DNA from: Bradyrhizobium centrolobii
Lineage (GTDB): Bacteria > Pseudomonadota > Alphaproteobacteria > Rhizobiales > Xanthobacteraceae
Assembly: GCF_001641635.1 (NCBI RefSeq)
Contig: NZ_LUUB01000104.1
Coordinates: forward strand, 2,501 to 57,893
Direction of reading: 5' to 3'
Length of the DNA stretch: 55,393 nt
Shown in pieces: positions 1-12,184 of this stretch (position 1 is its first letter; each line of letters opens with the position of its first letter). Made by a program: the position numbers and the translations under genes. Under the pieces are notes generated by a model, which was not told where the DNA came from, did not search any database, and worked only from the letters and a program-made list of their open reading frames with translations.

Positions 1-686
1 ATAATACAAAAGGTACGACGTCACCCAGAACGTATCTTGGGCTCCGTCTGTTTGTAGGTGTCCGGTTTCAGGTCTATTTCACTCCCCTCGTCGGGGTGCT
101 TTTCACCTTTCCCTCACGGTACTGGTTCGCTATCGGTCGCTGAGGAGTACTTAGGCTTGGAGGGTGGTCCCCCCGTGTTCAGACAGGATTGCACGTGTCC
201 CGCCTTACTCGAGGATACATCATCGCATTACTCGTACGGGGCTATCACCCTCTGAGGCCCTGCTTTCCTGACAGGTTCCGATTGTCTTTGATGTATCACT
301 GGCCTGGTCCGCGTTCGCTCGCCACTACTAACGGAGTCTCTGTTGATGTCCTTTCCTCCAGGTACTTAGATGTTTCAGTTCCCTGGGTTTGCTTGAAACC
401 TCCTATTTTATTCAGAAGTCTCATACCTTCTCTTGATAACCGGAAATCCAAAACCTCTTCGATCGAAATCCAAAGGCCTGGCTTCTCGCATTATCTGGTC
501 GAACCCCACACCGTTGTCTTTCGACAAAGGTCTTGGAGTTCCGGCTATCGAAGGTGGGTTTCCCCATTCGGAAATCCGCGGATCAAAGCTTCTTCGCAGC
601 TCCCCACGGCTTATCGCAGCGTAGCACGTCCTTCGTCGCCTCTCAGCGCCAAGGCATCCACCGAACACCCTTAAGGCACTTGATTG
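1..686 (-). rRNA. rrl: 23S ribosomal RNA, 5' part (runs off the window)
   Basis: On the minus strand this is the 5' portion of large-subunit rRNA. The conserved start (GTGCCTTAAGGGTGTTCGG, then GGATGCC and GAGGCG) lies at about 640-686, and the conserved block GGGAACTGAAACATCTAAG lies near 365-384. The mature 5' end is placed near 686 by alignment with the E. coli start, so it could be off by a few bases. The 3' part of the gene and any 5S gene lie outside the window. It is the distal member of the operon 16S, tRNA-Ile, tRNA-Ala, 23S transcribed toward position 1. Confidence 0.97.
384..553 (-). other. 23S helix 9 region carrying an intervening sequence
   Basis: Between the conserved 23S blocks GGGGAAACCCA (near 553) and GGGAACTGAAACATC (near 384) there are about 170 nt, where E. 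coli has roughly 55. The extra part folds on itself; for example the arms near 448-482 are built around the palindrome TTCGATCGAA. Extended helix 9 sequences in rhizobial 23S rRNA are known to be cut by RNase III, giving a short 5.8S-like RNA. Position and length fit that class; the exact cleavage sites are not deduced here. Confidence 0.75.
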
Positions 687-1071
687 CTCTCATTATCAAT
701 GTCCACACACTCGGCAGAATGTTGTCTGCGCAACGGCCATCAAAGGCACGCGTCCTCGATGAACGCGATTGGCGCAGCCGGACATTGACTAGAAAGACCA
801 GCTTGCTTCGTAAGATCGTTCCGATAGCGAGGCGGTCAAGCTTCGCTAAAAGGATCATTCACAACCCGCTGTCTGCCTCACGGCCGAAAGCGAGCGCCGA
901 AATGATCCGGAGATAATGAAGGCTCGCGCAACAATTGCTGCACGATCCAACTCGGATCGATCTCCTCTTTACGATGTCAGAAAACACGCAGTTCGTAGTC
1001 TTTGGTGAAGACTTGCGAATGCGAAGCGATGTTTCGCGGACGACGGTTGGGATGTCGATGATCAAACCATC
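687..1071 (-). other. rRNA spacer between tRNA-Ala and 23S
   Basis: This is transcribed spacer of the rRNA operon, 385 bases without a gene. No further tRNA or believable open reading frame was seen. The part next to 23S should pair with sequence beyond the 23S 3' end to form the RNase III processing stem, but that partner is outside the window. Confidence 0.8.
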
Positions 1072-1147
1072 TGGTGGAGCCAGACGGGATCGAACCGACG
1101 ACCTCATGCTTGCAAAGCACGCGCTCTCCCAGCTGAGCTATGGCCCC
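1072..1147 (-). tRNA. tRNA-Ala (anticodon TGC)
   Basis: The 76-nt cloverleaf starts GGGGCCATAGCTCAGC on the minus strand, has TGC in the anticodon loop (CTTTGCAAG), a GGTTCGATCCC T-arm, and encodes its own CCA. It sits between tRNA-Ile and 23S, the standard place for this tRNA in the bacterial rRNA spacer. Confidence 0.98.
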
Positions 1148-1180
1148 GTAACCAGAAGACGAATGCTCACTCGATGAAAG

Positions 1181-1257
1181 TGGTGGGCCTGGGAAGACTT
1201 GAACTTCCGACCTCACGCTTATCAAGCGCGCGCTCTAACCAACTGAGCTACAAGCCC
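1181..1257 (-). tRNA. tRNA-Ile (anticodon GAT)
   Basis: The 77-nt cloverleaf starts GGGCTTGTAGCTCAG on the minus strand, has GAT in the anticodon loop (CTTGATAAG), a GTTCAAGTC T-arm and an encoded CCA. It lies 33 nt from tRNA-Ala within the 16S-23S spacer. The 226 bases between it and the 16S end hold no recognisable gene. Confidence 0.98.
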
Positions 1258-1476
1258 CTAACGCTATCCTCTCAAGGACTAGGGCCCTGCTCGCGTGCAC
1301 GCCGCCGACACGCGCCGAATGCAATCGCACAGCGCAGCCCCGGCGCGTGTTCGTCCGCGAAGAAAGAGAAACGAAGACGGCGAAATCCCGCCAATGGAGC
1401 TCAACGATCTGGCGATCTGTTGGCCCCTGATGTTTCTAAAACGGTCCGATAGTGAGCGTGAGCTCGCTGAAGGACC

Positions 1477-2974
<1,498 letters not shown>

Positions 2975-3202
2975 GGACTTGAACTTTGAACCGGCTGATC
3001 ACAACGTTTGACGAGGTCCCACCATACTCGCGAAGCGATTCACATCGCTTGCGAACTGACCTCAATCAAGAGGTCATGGTGTTACCTTTGAAACGTGTAC
3101 CGCCGAAGTCTTTCGTCCGGCCTCGATCAGAAAAGCCGAAGCTTTTCAGAAACAAGACCCGCAAGGACTCCGCCGTCCACGTTTCTCTTTCTTCATCTTC
3201 AC

Positions 3203-3214
3203 TTGTCAAACAGC
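3203..3214 (-). promoter_or_regulatory. boxA-like antitermination site in the rRNA leader
   Basis: In the 16S leader the minus strand reads GCTGTTTGACAA, close to the bacterial boxA consensus (GCTCTTTgACA). It lies about 180 nt after the promoter and 230 nt before 16S, which is a normal place for the NusB/S10 loading site of an rRNA operon. This is a consensus match only. Confidence 0.6.
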
Positions 3215-3391
3215 CCGGGACCGGAGAGGCCCCAACCTTCCTGAGAGGAAGGGTTCCGACACCCCTACCGACGATGAATGACTCCAATCGACCGGTGTCG
3301 ACTGTTGTGTCACTCAACAAGGTGAGGAGCATCAGGGGCGCGTCCGCTTGCCGTGGTCAGTGACCCGGCAGCGCCGCGCTCAGTGGTCGGG

Positions 3392-3434
3392 GTTATAGTC
3401 CCCCCCGATCGGGATTGTCAACGCCCATTGTCAA
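3392..3434 (-). promoter_or_regulatory. rRNA operon promoter
   Basis: The minus strand has a perfect -35 TTGACA (3416-3421) and a -10 TATAAC (3392-3397), 18 nt apart; CTATAA with a 17-nt gap is the alternative reading. The spacer contains a run of Gs. A second perfect TTGACA lies 13 nt upstream (3429-3434). This is the only strong housekeeping promoter in the interval and it points at 16S. Inference: transcription starts near 3384. Confidence 0.8.
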
Positions 3435-3940
3435 CAAATCGTCGCACGCCCAAGTCGCTTGTGCAGTGCAGAAAAATGCCCGCATTTTCTGAAGCTTAAC
3501 CGGGGCGCGGAGAGCGGTTCCGCACCACGGGTGGCAGAGAACTTGAAAAAAGTTTGGGGCCGAGGGGGGCCCGGAAGCGGCTTTCGGCGCCCTCCGAGGG
3601 GGGCTGCGGCGCCTCCCCGTTCAGGAAACTTTTTCCATATTTGGCGCCGTACTAGAGCCACAATCCCGCGGCGTTCTGATAAGAGACAAGCTTGAATCGC
3701 GGAATGCCAGTGGGGGCTGCCGCGATTTTCATGGGGTCCGAGGAAGGCGATCTTACAGATGAAGCGGCCTTCTTCAGACATTCGAGAGACATCGAGAGAC
3801 CTTTACCCGCTTAGCTGTTCGTAATTTCGGCCAGCCCTTCGGGCTTCTGAAGCGCGGACGCTGTGCGGCTTGCCGTTTCCCGTGATCCCCCTTGAAGAGG
3901 GCGACCAGGGATAAGGTTCGAGAGCGGTCTTCTCGGGTCG
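3435..3940. other. Gene-free stretch upstream of the rRNA promoter, with GC-rich hairpins
   Basis: About 500 bases between the rRNA promoter and the divergent M23 gene show no convincing reading frame. A GC-rich core (about 3540-3640) contains a hairpin with GGCGCC at both ends and an inner CCCTC-CGA-GGGGG stem, flanked by AAACTTTTT-type segments that can pair across it. A short direct repeat, TCGAGAGAC twice, occurs near 3781-3800. I cannot assign a function; upstream control of rRNA transcription, a small RNA or simple composition are all possible. Confidence 0.5.
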
Positions 3941-3958
3941 TTGATTGGGGGACGTGGG

Positions 3959-6022
3959 TTGAACCAGAGGACGTCACGCGGCGCTTACGGGCGTGAGACC
4001 GGGATCATCGATCTCGGCCACGAGCCGCCGCTCTCCGTCGATGGTTCCGAAGCCGCCGTCATCGATCGTCGTCGCGTCTCCGTGCAATGGTTCAGCGGTA
4101 CAATTCTGACCGGACTCTGCGGCGCGGCCCTGATCGGCGGCGCCGTTTTCGCGTCGCTCGACGGCGAGATGACCTTTGCCAAGGTGCCGGAGCGGGTCGA
4201 GGGCGCGCTGCGCGGTGCGTTCGGCGCAGCTGATCGCGTCGCCACGCTGCACAAGAGCGACCGTCTGCCGCCGCCCGGCGAATCCACGGCCTCGCGCAAC
4301 ATCGTGCGCGTCTCCACCGTCGCCCGCGTCGGCAATCGCGACGTGATGCGGGTGCGCCCCTTCATCCGGATCGCCGGCAATCTGTCGATGACGACGAGCG
4401 ATCTGTCGGCAAAAATCCCGCCGTTCAACGCGCAGCGTCTTCTCAGCGACGTCGGCTCCGATCCCAAGACGGCCTCCGACGATCCCAACAATCCCGAGGC
4501 GGTCGAACCGGATGCCGAGGTCTCCTTCGTCACCAAGGACCTGTCGCCGGTGCTGCCGAAGGCCAAGATTTCCGCGGTTGTGGCGCTCGACGACATCCTG
4601 ATGCGGGTCCGCGACGCCGCCAACTGGCGCGGCAATGGCGGCGTGCGCTACGCCGCGCTCGCCAACGCCACCGCCGACGTCTCCGGTGCGGCCGGCCAGT
4701 CCGACATCAAGATGGCCTACGCCACCGAGACGCCCTCGGCGGACCCCTATGCCGGCTTCGAGACGCGGGTGGTGCCGGAAAACGTCACGCTGCTGCCGAA
4801 GACCAAGGAACAGATCACCGGCGGCAATCCCAACGGCGAGCGCGTGCACCTGGTCAAGAAGGGCGACAGCGTCGCCTCCGTGCTGCGCGATCTCGGCGCC
4901 ACGCCGGACGAGATCAAGGCGATCACCGCAACGCTCGGGCCGCGCGGCCGTGACGGCGGCCTGAAGGAAGGCGAAAAACTCCGCATCCTGATGGCGCCGG
5001 CGACGCCGGGCGCGCGGCTGCAGCCGTTCCGCGTCGTCGTCGCCAACGAGACCACGGTCCAGGCCATCGCCGCGCTGTCGGATCTCGGCAAATACGTCGC
5101 GGTCGACGTCTCGAGCATGAACACCGTTGCCGATGCGACCGCGAACGCGAGCAGCGACGACGACGATGATGACGACGGCTCCGGCGTCAGGCTCTACCAG
5201 AGCATCTACGAGACCGCGATGCGCAACAAAGTGCCGATGCCGGTCATCGACGACATGATCAAGATCTACTCCTACGACGTCGACTTCCAGCGCAAGGTGC
5301 AGCCGGGCGATTCCTTCGACGTGTTCTACGCCGGCGAAGACGAAGGCGTGACGTCGACCGAGAAGAACGACGTGCTGTTCGCTTCTCTCACAGTCGGCGG
5401 CGAGACCAGGAAATACTACCGCTACCAGAGCCCCGACGACGGCGTCGTCGACTACTATGACGAGACCGGCAAGAGCGCGAAGAAGTTCTTGGTCCGCAAG
5501 CCCGTCAACACCGCCATCATGCGCTCCGGCTTCGGCGGCCGCCGCCACCCAATCCTTGGCTATGTGAGGATGCACACCGGCGTCGACTGGGCCACCGCCT
5601 ACGGCACGCCGATCTTCGCCGCCGGCAACGGCGTGATCGAGAAGGCCGAACTCGAAGGCGGCTACGGCAAATATGTCCGCATCAAGCATAACAACGGCTA
5701 CGAGACGGGCTATGGCCATCTGTCGGCCTTTGCCAAGGGCATGGAGGCGGGCAAGAAGGTGCGGCAGGGTCAGGTGATCGGCTTCGTCGGTTCGACCGGC
5801 GCGTCGACCGGCCCCCACGTTCACTACGAAATCCTGGTCAACGGCCGTTTCGTCGACCCGCTGCGCGTCAAGCTGCCGCGCGGCCGCTCACTGGAAGGCC
5901 CGATGCTCGCCGGCTTCGAGAAGGAGCGCGACCGCCTCGATGGCATGATGAGCGGCCGCAACGGCGCCATCGCCCGGATCTCGGATGCGACCGGCGGGCC
6001 GCTGCAGGTGACCAACCGCTAA
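3959..6022 (+). CDS. M23 family metallopeptidase (peptidoglycan endopeptidase), membrane anchored
   Basis: This is a predicted cell-wall hydrolase of the LytM/M23 type that cuts peptide cross-links in the periplasm. A TTG start at 3959 gives 687 residues and has GGGGGA 7 nt upstream; a TTG at 3941 in the same frame is the alternative. One membrane segment follows at about residues 46-66, so most of the protein is periplasmic. The middle has a LysM/OapA-like stretch (VHLVKKGDSVASVL). The C-terminal M23 domain shows the zinc motifs HTGVD (about residue 539) and HVHYE (about 620-624). A run of seven aspartates interrupts the central region. It is divergent from the rRNA operon and stands alone. 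Confidence 0.9.
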   Translation: MNQRTSRGAYGRETGIIDLGHEPPLSVDGSEAAVIDRRRVSVQWFSGTILTGLCGAALIGGAVFASLDGEMTFAKVPERVEGALRGAFGAADRVATLHKSDRLPPPGESTASRNIVRVSTVARVGNRDVMRVRPFIRIAGNLSMTTSDLSAKIPPFNAQRLLSDVGSDPKTASDDPNNPEAVEPDAEVSFVTKDLSPVLPKAKISAVVALDDILMRVRDAANWRGNGGVRYAALANATADVSGAAGQSDIKMAYATETPSADPYAGFETRVVPENVTLLPKTKEQITGGNPNGERVHLVKKGDSVASVLRDLGATPDEIKAITATLGPRGRDGGLKEGEKLRILMAPATPGARLQPFRVVVANETTVQAIAALSDLGKYVAVDVSSMNTVADATANASSDDDDDDDGSGVRLYQSIYETAMRNKVPMPVIDDMIKIYSYDVDFQRKVQPGDSFDVFYAGEDEGVTSTEKNDVLFASLTVGGETRKYYRYQSPDDGVVDYYDETGKSAKKFLVRKPVNTAIMRSGFGGRRHPILGYVRMHTGVDWATAYGTPIFAAGNGVIEKAELEGGYGKYVRIKHNNGYETGYGHLSAFAKGMEAGKKVRQGQVIGFVGSTGASTGPHVHYEILVNGRFVDPLRVKLPRGRSLEGPMLAGFEKERDRLDGMMSGRNGAIARISDATGGPLQVTNR

Positions 6023-6052
6023 GCCGGCAATCCCTCACCCTTGTTGAGCGAT

Positions 6053-6466
6053 CTAGGGCAAGACCGTCGCCCGCACGATCACGAAGACGATCCCGATCGC
6101 CGTCAGGCCGAACGAGACGGCTGCCAACGGCAACAGGACGTCGATCGCGGCATGCGAGCCGCGAAGTTTTGCGCCCCAGACCGCGAATTCGCCGGCCTCC
6201 CAGTCGTGCAGCGACGTGGGCCCCCGATGCGGCTCGTACGGCATCCGATACCTCCTCCAGAGGAGCGCAAGGATCCATGGCAGCAGGATCGCGACCACGA
6301 ACAGCAACGTGACCAAGCCGAGGGAGAGACTGATATCACTGCTGCGGTCAAACAGCACCCAGGCCATGAACGCGAACCATGCGACAAGGCCGACTGCGGC
6401 CGCGTAGATCTTGGGGTGAAGCTCGTCGAAGACAGGTCGTTTGCGGGCGACGAGATCTCGTTTCAT
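6053..6466 (-). CDS. Small membrane protein of unknown function
   Basis: The 137-residue protein has three hydrophobic segments: near residues 19-40 (AAVGLVAWFAFMAWVLF), 47-69 (LGLVTLLFVVAILLPW) and 108-134 at the C-terminus. A charged loop (RRYRMPYEPHRGPTSLHDWE) separates the second and third. No family is recognised. It is convergent with the M23 gene, whose stop is 30 bases away, and divergent from the SPW protein gene. The composition fits a real inner-membrane protein, but nothing indicates its role. Confidence 0.65.
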   Translation of the reverse strand: MKRDLVARKRPVFDELHPKIYAAAVGLVAWFAFMAWVLFDRSSDISLSLGLVTLLFVVAILLPWILALLWRRYRMPYEPHRGPTSLHDWEAGEFAVWGAKLRGSHAAIDVLLPLAAVSFGLTAIGIVFVIVRATVLP

Positions 6467-6751
6467 GGCGATATCCTGCGCTGGCTATGGCTCGCCGGCG
6501 ACGGAATTGCCGACCGCGATCGAATCGATCAGGCGCGCAAGCAGGCCCTGAATGAGGACATACCGTGTCCCGCGGGTCCCGGAGGGATCCCAGCGCTCGG
6601 CGGCGAGCCTGTATGCTGGGGCAACCCCAGCCCACGATGGCAGTTTCATTAAATCGAATGGTATCGATGGCCCTGCCGGACCGGGGCCGCGGAACCCAAA
6701 TGACCGCTCGCCGGTTAATTGCGTTGGCAAATCTTCGAAGGAGGATGTGTC

Positions 6752-7111
6752 ATGGAAAACTGGAGCAATGCAAAGCTGTGCGACGTCGCAAACCTTGTCC
6801 TCGGCGCGATTCTGTTCGTTTCGCCGTGGATGTTTAGCTTCGACGCCGGAAAAGTTTCCCAGAACGCCACCATTGCCGGCCTGGTAATCGCAATCCTTGC
6901 GATCGCCGCCCTGGCGGCCTTCGCGATCTGGGAAGAGTGGCTGAACCTGATCGTCGGATTGTGGACGCTGGTATCGCCTTGGATATTGGGCTTCCAGGGA
7001 ACCACGGCGATGACCGTGCATGTGGTGATCGGCGCTGCTGTGGCGGTGCTTGCGGCAATCGAAATCTGGATCATGACCCAGAACCCACCGCGGCTTACCA
7101 CGGGCCGCTGA
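6752..7111 (+). CDS. SPW-repeat membrane protein
   Basis: This 119-residue protein carries two copies of the Ser-Pro-Trp motif that defines the SPW repeat family (LFVSPWMF near residue 25 and LVSPWILGF near 74). Each precedes a hydrophobic segment, giving about four short membrane spans. The ATG at 6752 has an excellent ribosome binding site (AAGGAGG, 8 nt upstream), so it is preferred over the upstream in-frame codon at 6719. SPW proteins are small integral membrane proteins of unknown function. It is followed in the same direction by a small soluble protein gene. Confidence 0.85.
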   Translation: MENWSNAKLCDVANLVLGAILFVSPWMFSFDAGKVSQNATIAGLVIAILAIAALAAFAIWEEWLNLIVGLWTLVSPWILGFQGTTAMTVHVVIGAAVAVLAAIEIWIMTQNPPRLTTGR

Positions 7112-7174
7112 GACATTTGGCCATCTGCTTGCCGCTATCGGCAGCGGGCGGTCGCAGCGTTGGGATGACGAGCC

Positions 7175-7438
7175 ATGAGACGCGTTACCCGAGACGATGT
7201 CACCAAGGTGATCAGCGCGGCTGACGACGTGACCATTGCCCAGATCATAGGAACGGGCGCCACGGTGGACGAATTGGTGGAGGCGCAGGCCTGGATTGCC
7301 AATGACGAGCCGATGCTGAACACGGGCAGACCGCTGGCAACCGGGCGCGTTCGGGAACTCGTCGATATCCTCTCTGAGCTTGAGCCAAGCGAGGATGAGG
7401 ATAACGCCGGCGGCAGCCCGGTCGCGGATCAGGCCTGA
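7175..7438 (+). CDS. Small conserved-looking protein of unknown function
   Basis: The 87-residue, acidic and probably soluble protein is rich in helix-forming residues, with no signal peptide or membrane segment. The central part (TVDELVEAQAWIANDEPML) looks like a packed helical domain. The C-terminal tail is acidic (EPSEDEDN). It starts 63 bases after the SPW gene and could share its transcript. I do not recognise the family. Codon use matches the neighbours. Confidence 0.6.
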   Translation: MRRVTRDDVTKVISAADDVTIAQIIGTGATVDELVEAQAWIANDEPMLNTGRPLATGRVRELVDILSELEPSEDEDNAGGSPVADQA

Positions 7439-7454
7439 CAGAAACAAGCCGCTC

Positions 7455-7486
7455 TGGATGCCCCCTGTGCAGACAGGATGCATCCA
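7455..7486. terminator. Hairpin between convergent genes
   Basis: The arms TGGATGC and GCATCCA enclose an inner CTGT/ACAG stem in the 63-base gap between the small protein gene (ends 7438) and clpB (ends 7502). There is only a short T run on the plus side (GATTTTG), so this is a plausible shared terminator rather than a textbook one. Confidence 0.4.
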
Positions 7487-7501
7487 ATCGCTTGATTTTG
7501 C

Positions 7502-10141
<2,640 letters not shown>

Positions 10142-10398
10142 ATCTTTTTCTTTCCCTCGGCCTGCCCCTGGAGCCCATTAAGGCACTCCAAACGGCATCT
10201 TCATTGGGTTTCCGCTGGCCGCATTGACGTTCCTCAACAGGCAGCGGTCGTTATCAGCCGGCGCTGGCGCCGGCCTGACCCAGATGTGGGAAGCATGCCC
10301 TCGGATCGGAAGAGGCGACTTCACAAATTCGTGCGCTGCAAATTCGTGCGCTCAATGGCCGGCTTGGCGCCGGCCGGTCGAATCCCTTAAGTAGCGCC

Positions 10399-11187
10399 AT
10401 GACAACCAGCCCGAATGCCGAGATCACCGGCCTTTACCGCTACCCGGTCAAAGGCCTGACGCCGGAGCCCCTGCCCCGCGCTCCCCTGCGGGCCGGGCAG
10501 ACACTGCCCGCCGACCGCCGCTACGCCATCGAGAACGGTCCGAGCGGCTTCGATCCCGAAGCGCCGCAATGGATGCCCAAGACCCAATTCCTGATGCTGA
10601 TGCGCAATGAGCGGCTGGCCACGCTGGACAGCCGCTTCGAGGACGCCACCAATCTCCTGACCATCCGTAAGGACGGCGAGGTCGTCGCCAGCGGTAATCT
10701 GGAGACCGCGGCGGGGCGCTCCGCCATCGAGGGCTACTTCACCGAGAATTTCCAGAGCGAGCTGCGCGGGCCGCCAAAACTGCTGTCCGGGCGCGACCAC
10801 AGCTTTTCCGACGTCGCCCGCAAGGTCGTCTCCATCATCAATCTCGGCAGCGTCCGCGCGATCGAGACCATGCTCGGCGGCGCCGCCGTCCATCCCTTGC
10901 GCTTCCGCGCCAATCTCTACCTCCAGGGCTGGCCGGCCTGGTCCGAGCTCGACCTCGTCGGCCAGACGCTCGCCATCGGCGAGGCCCGGCTGAAGGTGGT
11001 CAAGCGCATCGTCCGCTGCGCGGCCACCAATGTCGATCCAGAGACTGCCAAGCGCGATCTCGAAATCCCGCCAACGCTCTCGCGCAATCTCGGCCATATG
11101 GACTGCGGCATCTACGCCGAGGTGATCGCCGACGGCGAGATCGGTGTGGGCGATCAGGTCGCGGTGGAAGAGCCGAAGCTGGTGTGA
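10399..11187 (+). CDS. MOSC domain-containing protein
   Basis: The 262-residue protein begins with a MOSC N-terminal beta-barrel (ITGLYRYPVKGLTPEPL) and continues into the MOSC domain, whose conserved cysteine stands in VRCAATNVDP near residue 211. MOSC domains bind sulfurated molybdenum cofactor; relatives include the mARC/YcbX amidoxime reductases. No ferredoxin domain is attached, unlike E. coli YcbX. Inference: it is either a Moco-dependent reductase or a sulfur carrier. It is divergent from clpB with 257 bases between the starts; that gap shows no other gene. Confidence 0.88.
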   Translation: MTTSPNAEITGLYRYPVKGLTPEPLPRAPLRAGQTLPADRRYAIENGPSGFDPEAPQWMPKTQFLMLMRNERLATLDSRFEDATNLLTIRKDGEVVASGNLETAAGRSAIEGYFTENFQSELRGPPKLLSGRDHSFSDVARKVVSIINLGSVRAIETMLGGAAVHPLRFRANLYLQGWPAWSELDLVGQTLAIGEARLKVVKRIVRCAATNVDPETAKRDLEIPPTLSRNLGHMDCGIYAEVIADGEIGVGDQVAVEEPKLV

Positions 11188-11193
11188 GCAGCC

Positions 11194-11281
11194 GTAGGGT
11201 GGGCTAGCCGTAGGCGTAACCCATCTCGTCTGTGGACGCGGAAACGAAAGAGGTGGGTTACGCTTCGCTAACCCACCCCAC
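11194..11281. repeat. Intergenic palindromic repeat (GTAGGGTGGG family)
   Basis: The element begins GTAGGGTGGG and ends in its approximate complement ACCCACCCCAC, with an inner pair built on GTGGGTTACGC / GCGTAACCC. It fills the space between the MOSC gene and the convergent CHAP-like gene, where it could also end both transcripts. A related copy lies at 34495-34585. Confidence 0.75.
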
Positions 11282-11293
11282 GATTTTCGCGCC

Positions 11294-11950
11294 TCAGTTC
11301 GGCATCACATACGCATAGATCCGGCCGCGCGAGACCGGCGCCTCGCGGACGCGGTTGCCGTTATTGCCCGAGATCATGATCGGATTGCCCTTGGCGTCGA
11401 TGCCGGTGATGATGCCGACATGGCCGCCGCGGCGGCCGCGCGACATTACCGCGATCGCGCCGACCTGCGGACCGGAGACACGCGTGCCGTAATGCGCGAA
11501 CGAATTCGCCATGTCGGAGCCGGTGCCCTTATGGCCGGTGTGCTCCAGCACCATGTTCATGAAGCGCGCGCACCACAGACTGCCGCGGCTGGTCGGATTG
11601 CCGCCGAGATAGCGGCGCGCCTCGGAGACCAGGCCCGACCCGCCATTGAGGCCGCCGCTCATGGCCATGCCGTCGCTATTGGCATTCGGATCATAGCTGG
11701 CCTGGGTATCGCGGAAGCCGCTCGCCTGCAATTGCTCCGCGCTGCGCTCAAAGCGCGAGCCGCGCGCGTGGTGCCGGTAATGATGATATCTGCGGGCGTG
11801 ATGTGCGGTGTGATGCACGTGGGCGTGCCGCTGTGCGCTATGACGGTGCGATCGTGCTGACGCCGGAGACGAGAACGCGGCCACCGCCGCGAAGAAGAGC
11901 GCCAGCGCGACGACGAGACGCGACAGGCGATACGCAAACAACTCAAACAT
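11294..11950 (-). CDS. Secreted CHAP-like (TIGR02594-type) protein with histidine-rich segment
   Basis: The 218-residue protein has a signal peptide (hydrophobic stretch 12-27, cleavage after SPASA near residue 32). A very basic, histidine-rich segment follows (about residues 33-64, 12 His). The C-terminal domain (about 105-218) contains SLWCARFMNMVLE and GGHVGIITG, the Cys and His motifs of NlpC/P60-CHAP type amidases, in the version grouped as TIGR02594. Expected role: periplasmic or secreted peptidoglycan or amide hydrolase. The histidine-rich part could bind metal, but that is inference. No operon partner. Confidence 0.8.
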   Translation of the reverse strand: MFELFAYRLSRLVVALALFFAAVAAFSSPASARSHRHSAQRHAHVHHTAHHARRYHHYRHHARGSRFERSAEQLQASGFRDTQASYDPNANSDGMAMSGGLNGGSGLVSEARRYLGGNPTSRGSLWCARFMNMVLEHTGHKGTGSDMANSFAHYGTRVSGPQVGAIAVMSRGRRGGHVGIITGIDAKGNPIMISGNNGNRVREAPVSRGRIYAYVMPN

Positions 11951-12184
11951 TCCTCATCCTTCGTTGACACCCCTCTTCCCGTCGGCCCATGGGGCGGCCG
12001 ACATCCACGAGGCCGTAAAAACGTTAGATGTGGCGAGAAAAAGACACTGCGCCGCAGTGCGAAACGCCGCTTCCGGTAATCGTTGCGATGATTTTGTGTC
12101 GCTGCTGGTCTGATGCTGCCGCATTGCTGCCAACAGGATTAACTGCGATCCTGTGCGCACGGCTACAAGAGAGGGAAACAGTTA

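Noticed and set aside
189..916. Several open frames inside 23S rRNA and its spacer
   Set aside because: They lie within rRNA or its transcribed spacer and have no protein features.
3459..3695. 78-codon frame in the rRNA upstream region
   Set aside because: It is Pro/Arg/Gly-rich because of the GC hairpins, with no ribosome binding site and no recognisable domain.
3731..3814. 27-codon frame beginning MGSEEGDLTDEAAFF
   Set aside because: It has no ribosome binding site and no supporting context; too short to claim.
3974..5824. 616-codon open frame antisense to the M23 peptidase gene
   Set aside because: It follows from high GC at third positions. The plus strand has clear M23 motifs, and the antisense translation is low-complexity Asp/Arg/Ala/Gly with no domain.
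10142..10398. Possible heat-shock sigma-32 promoter upstream of clpB
   Set aside because: I looked for CTTGAA-type and CCCCAT-type boxes. A CCCAAT is present, but the only upstream TTGAG is about 24 bases away, too far, so no call is made.
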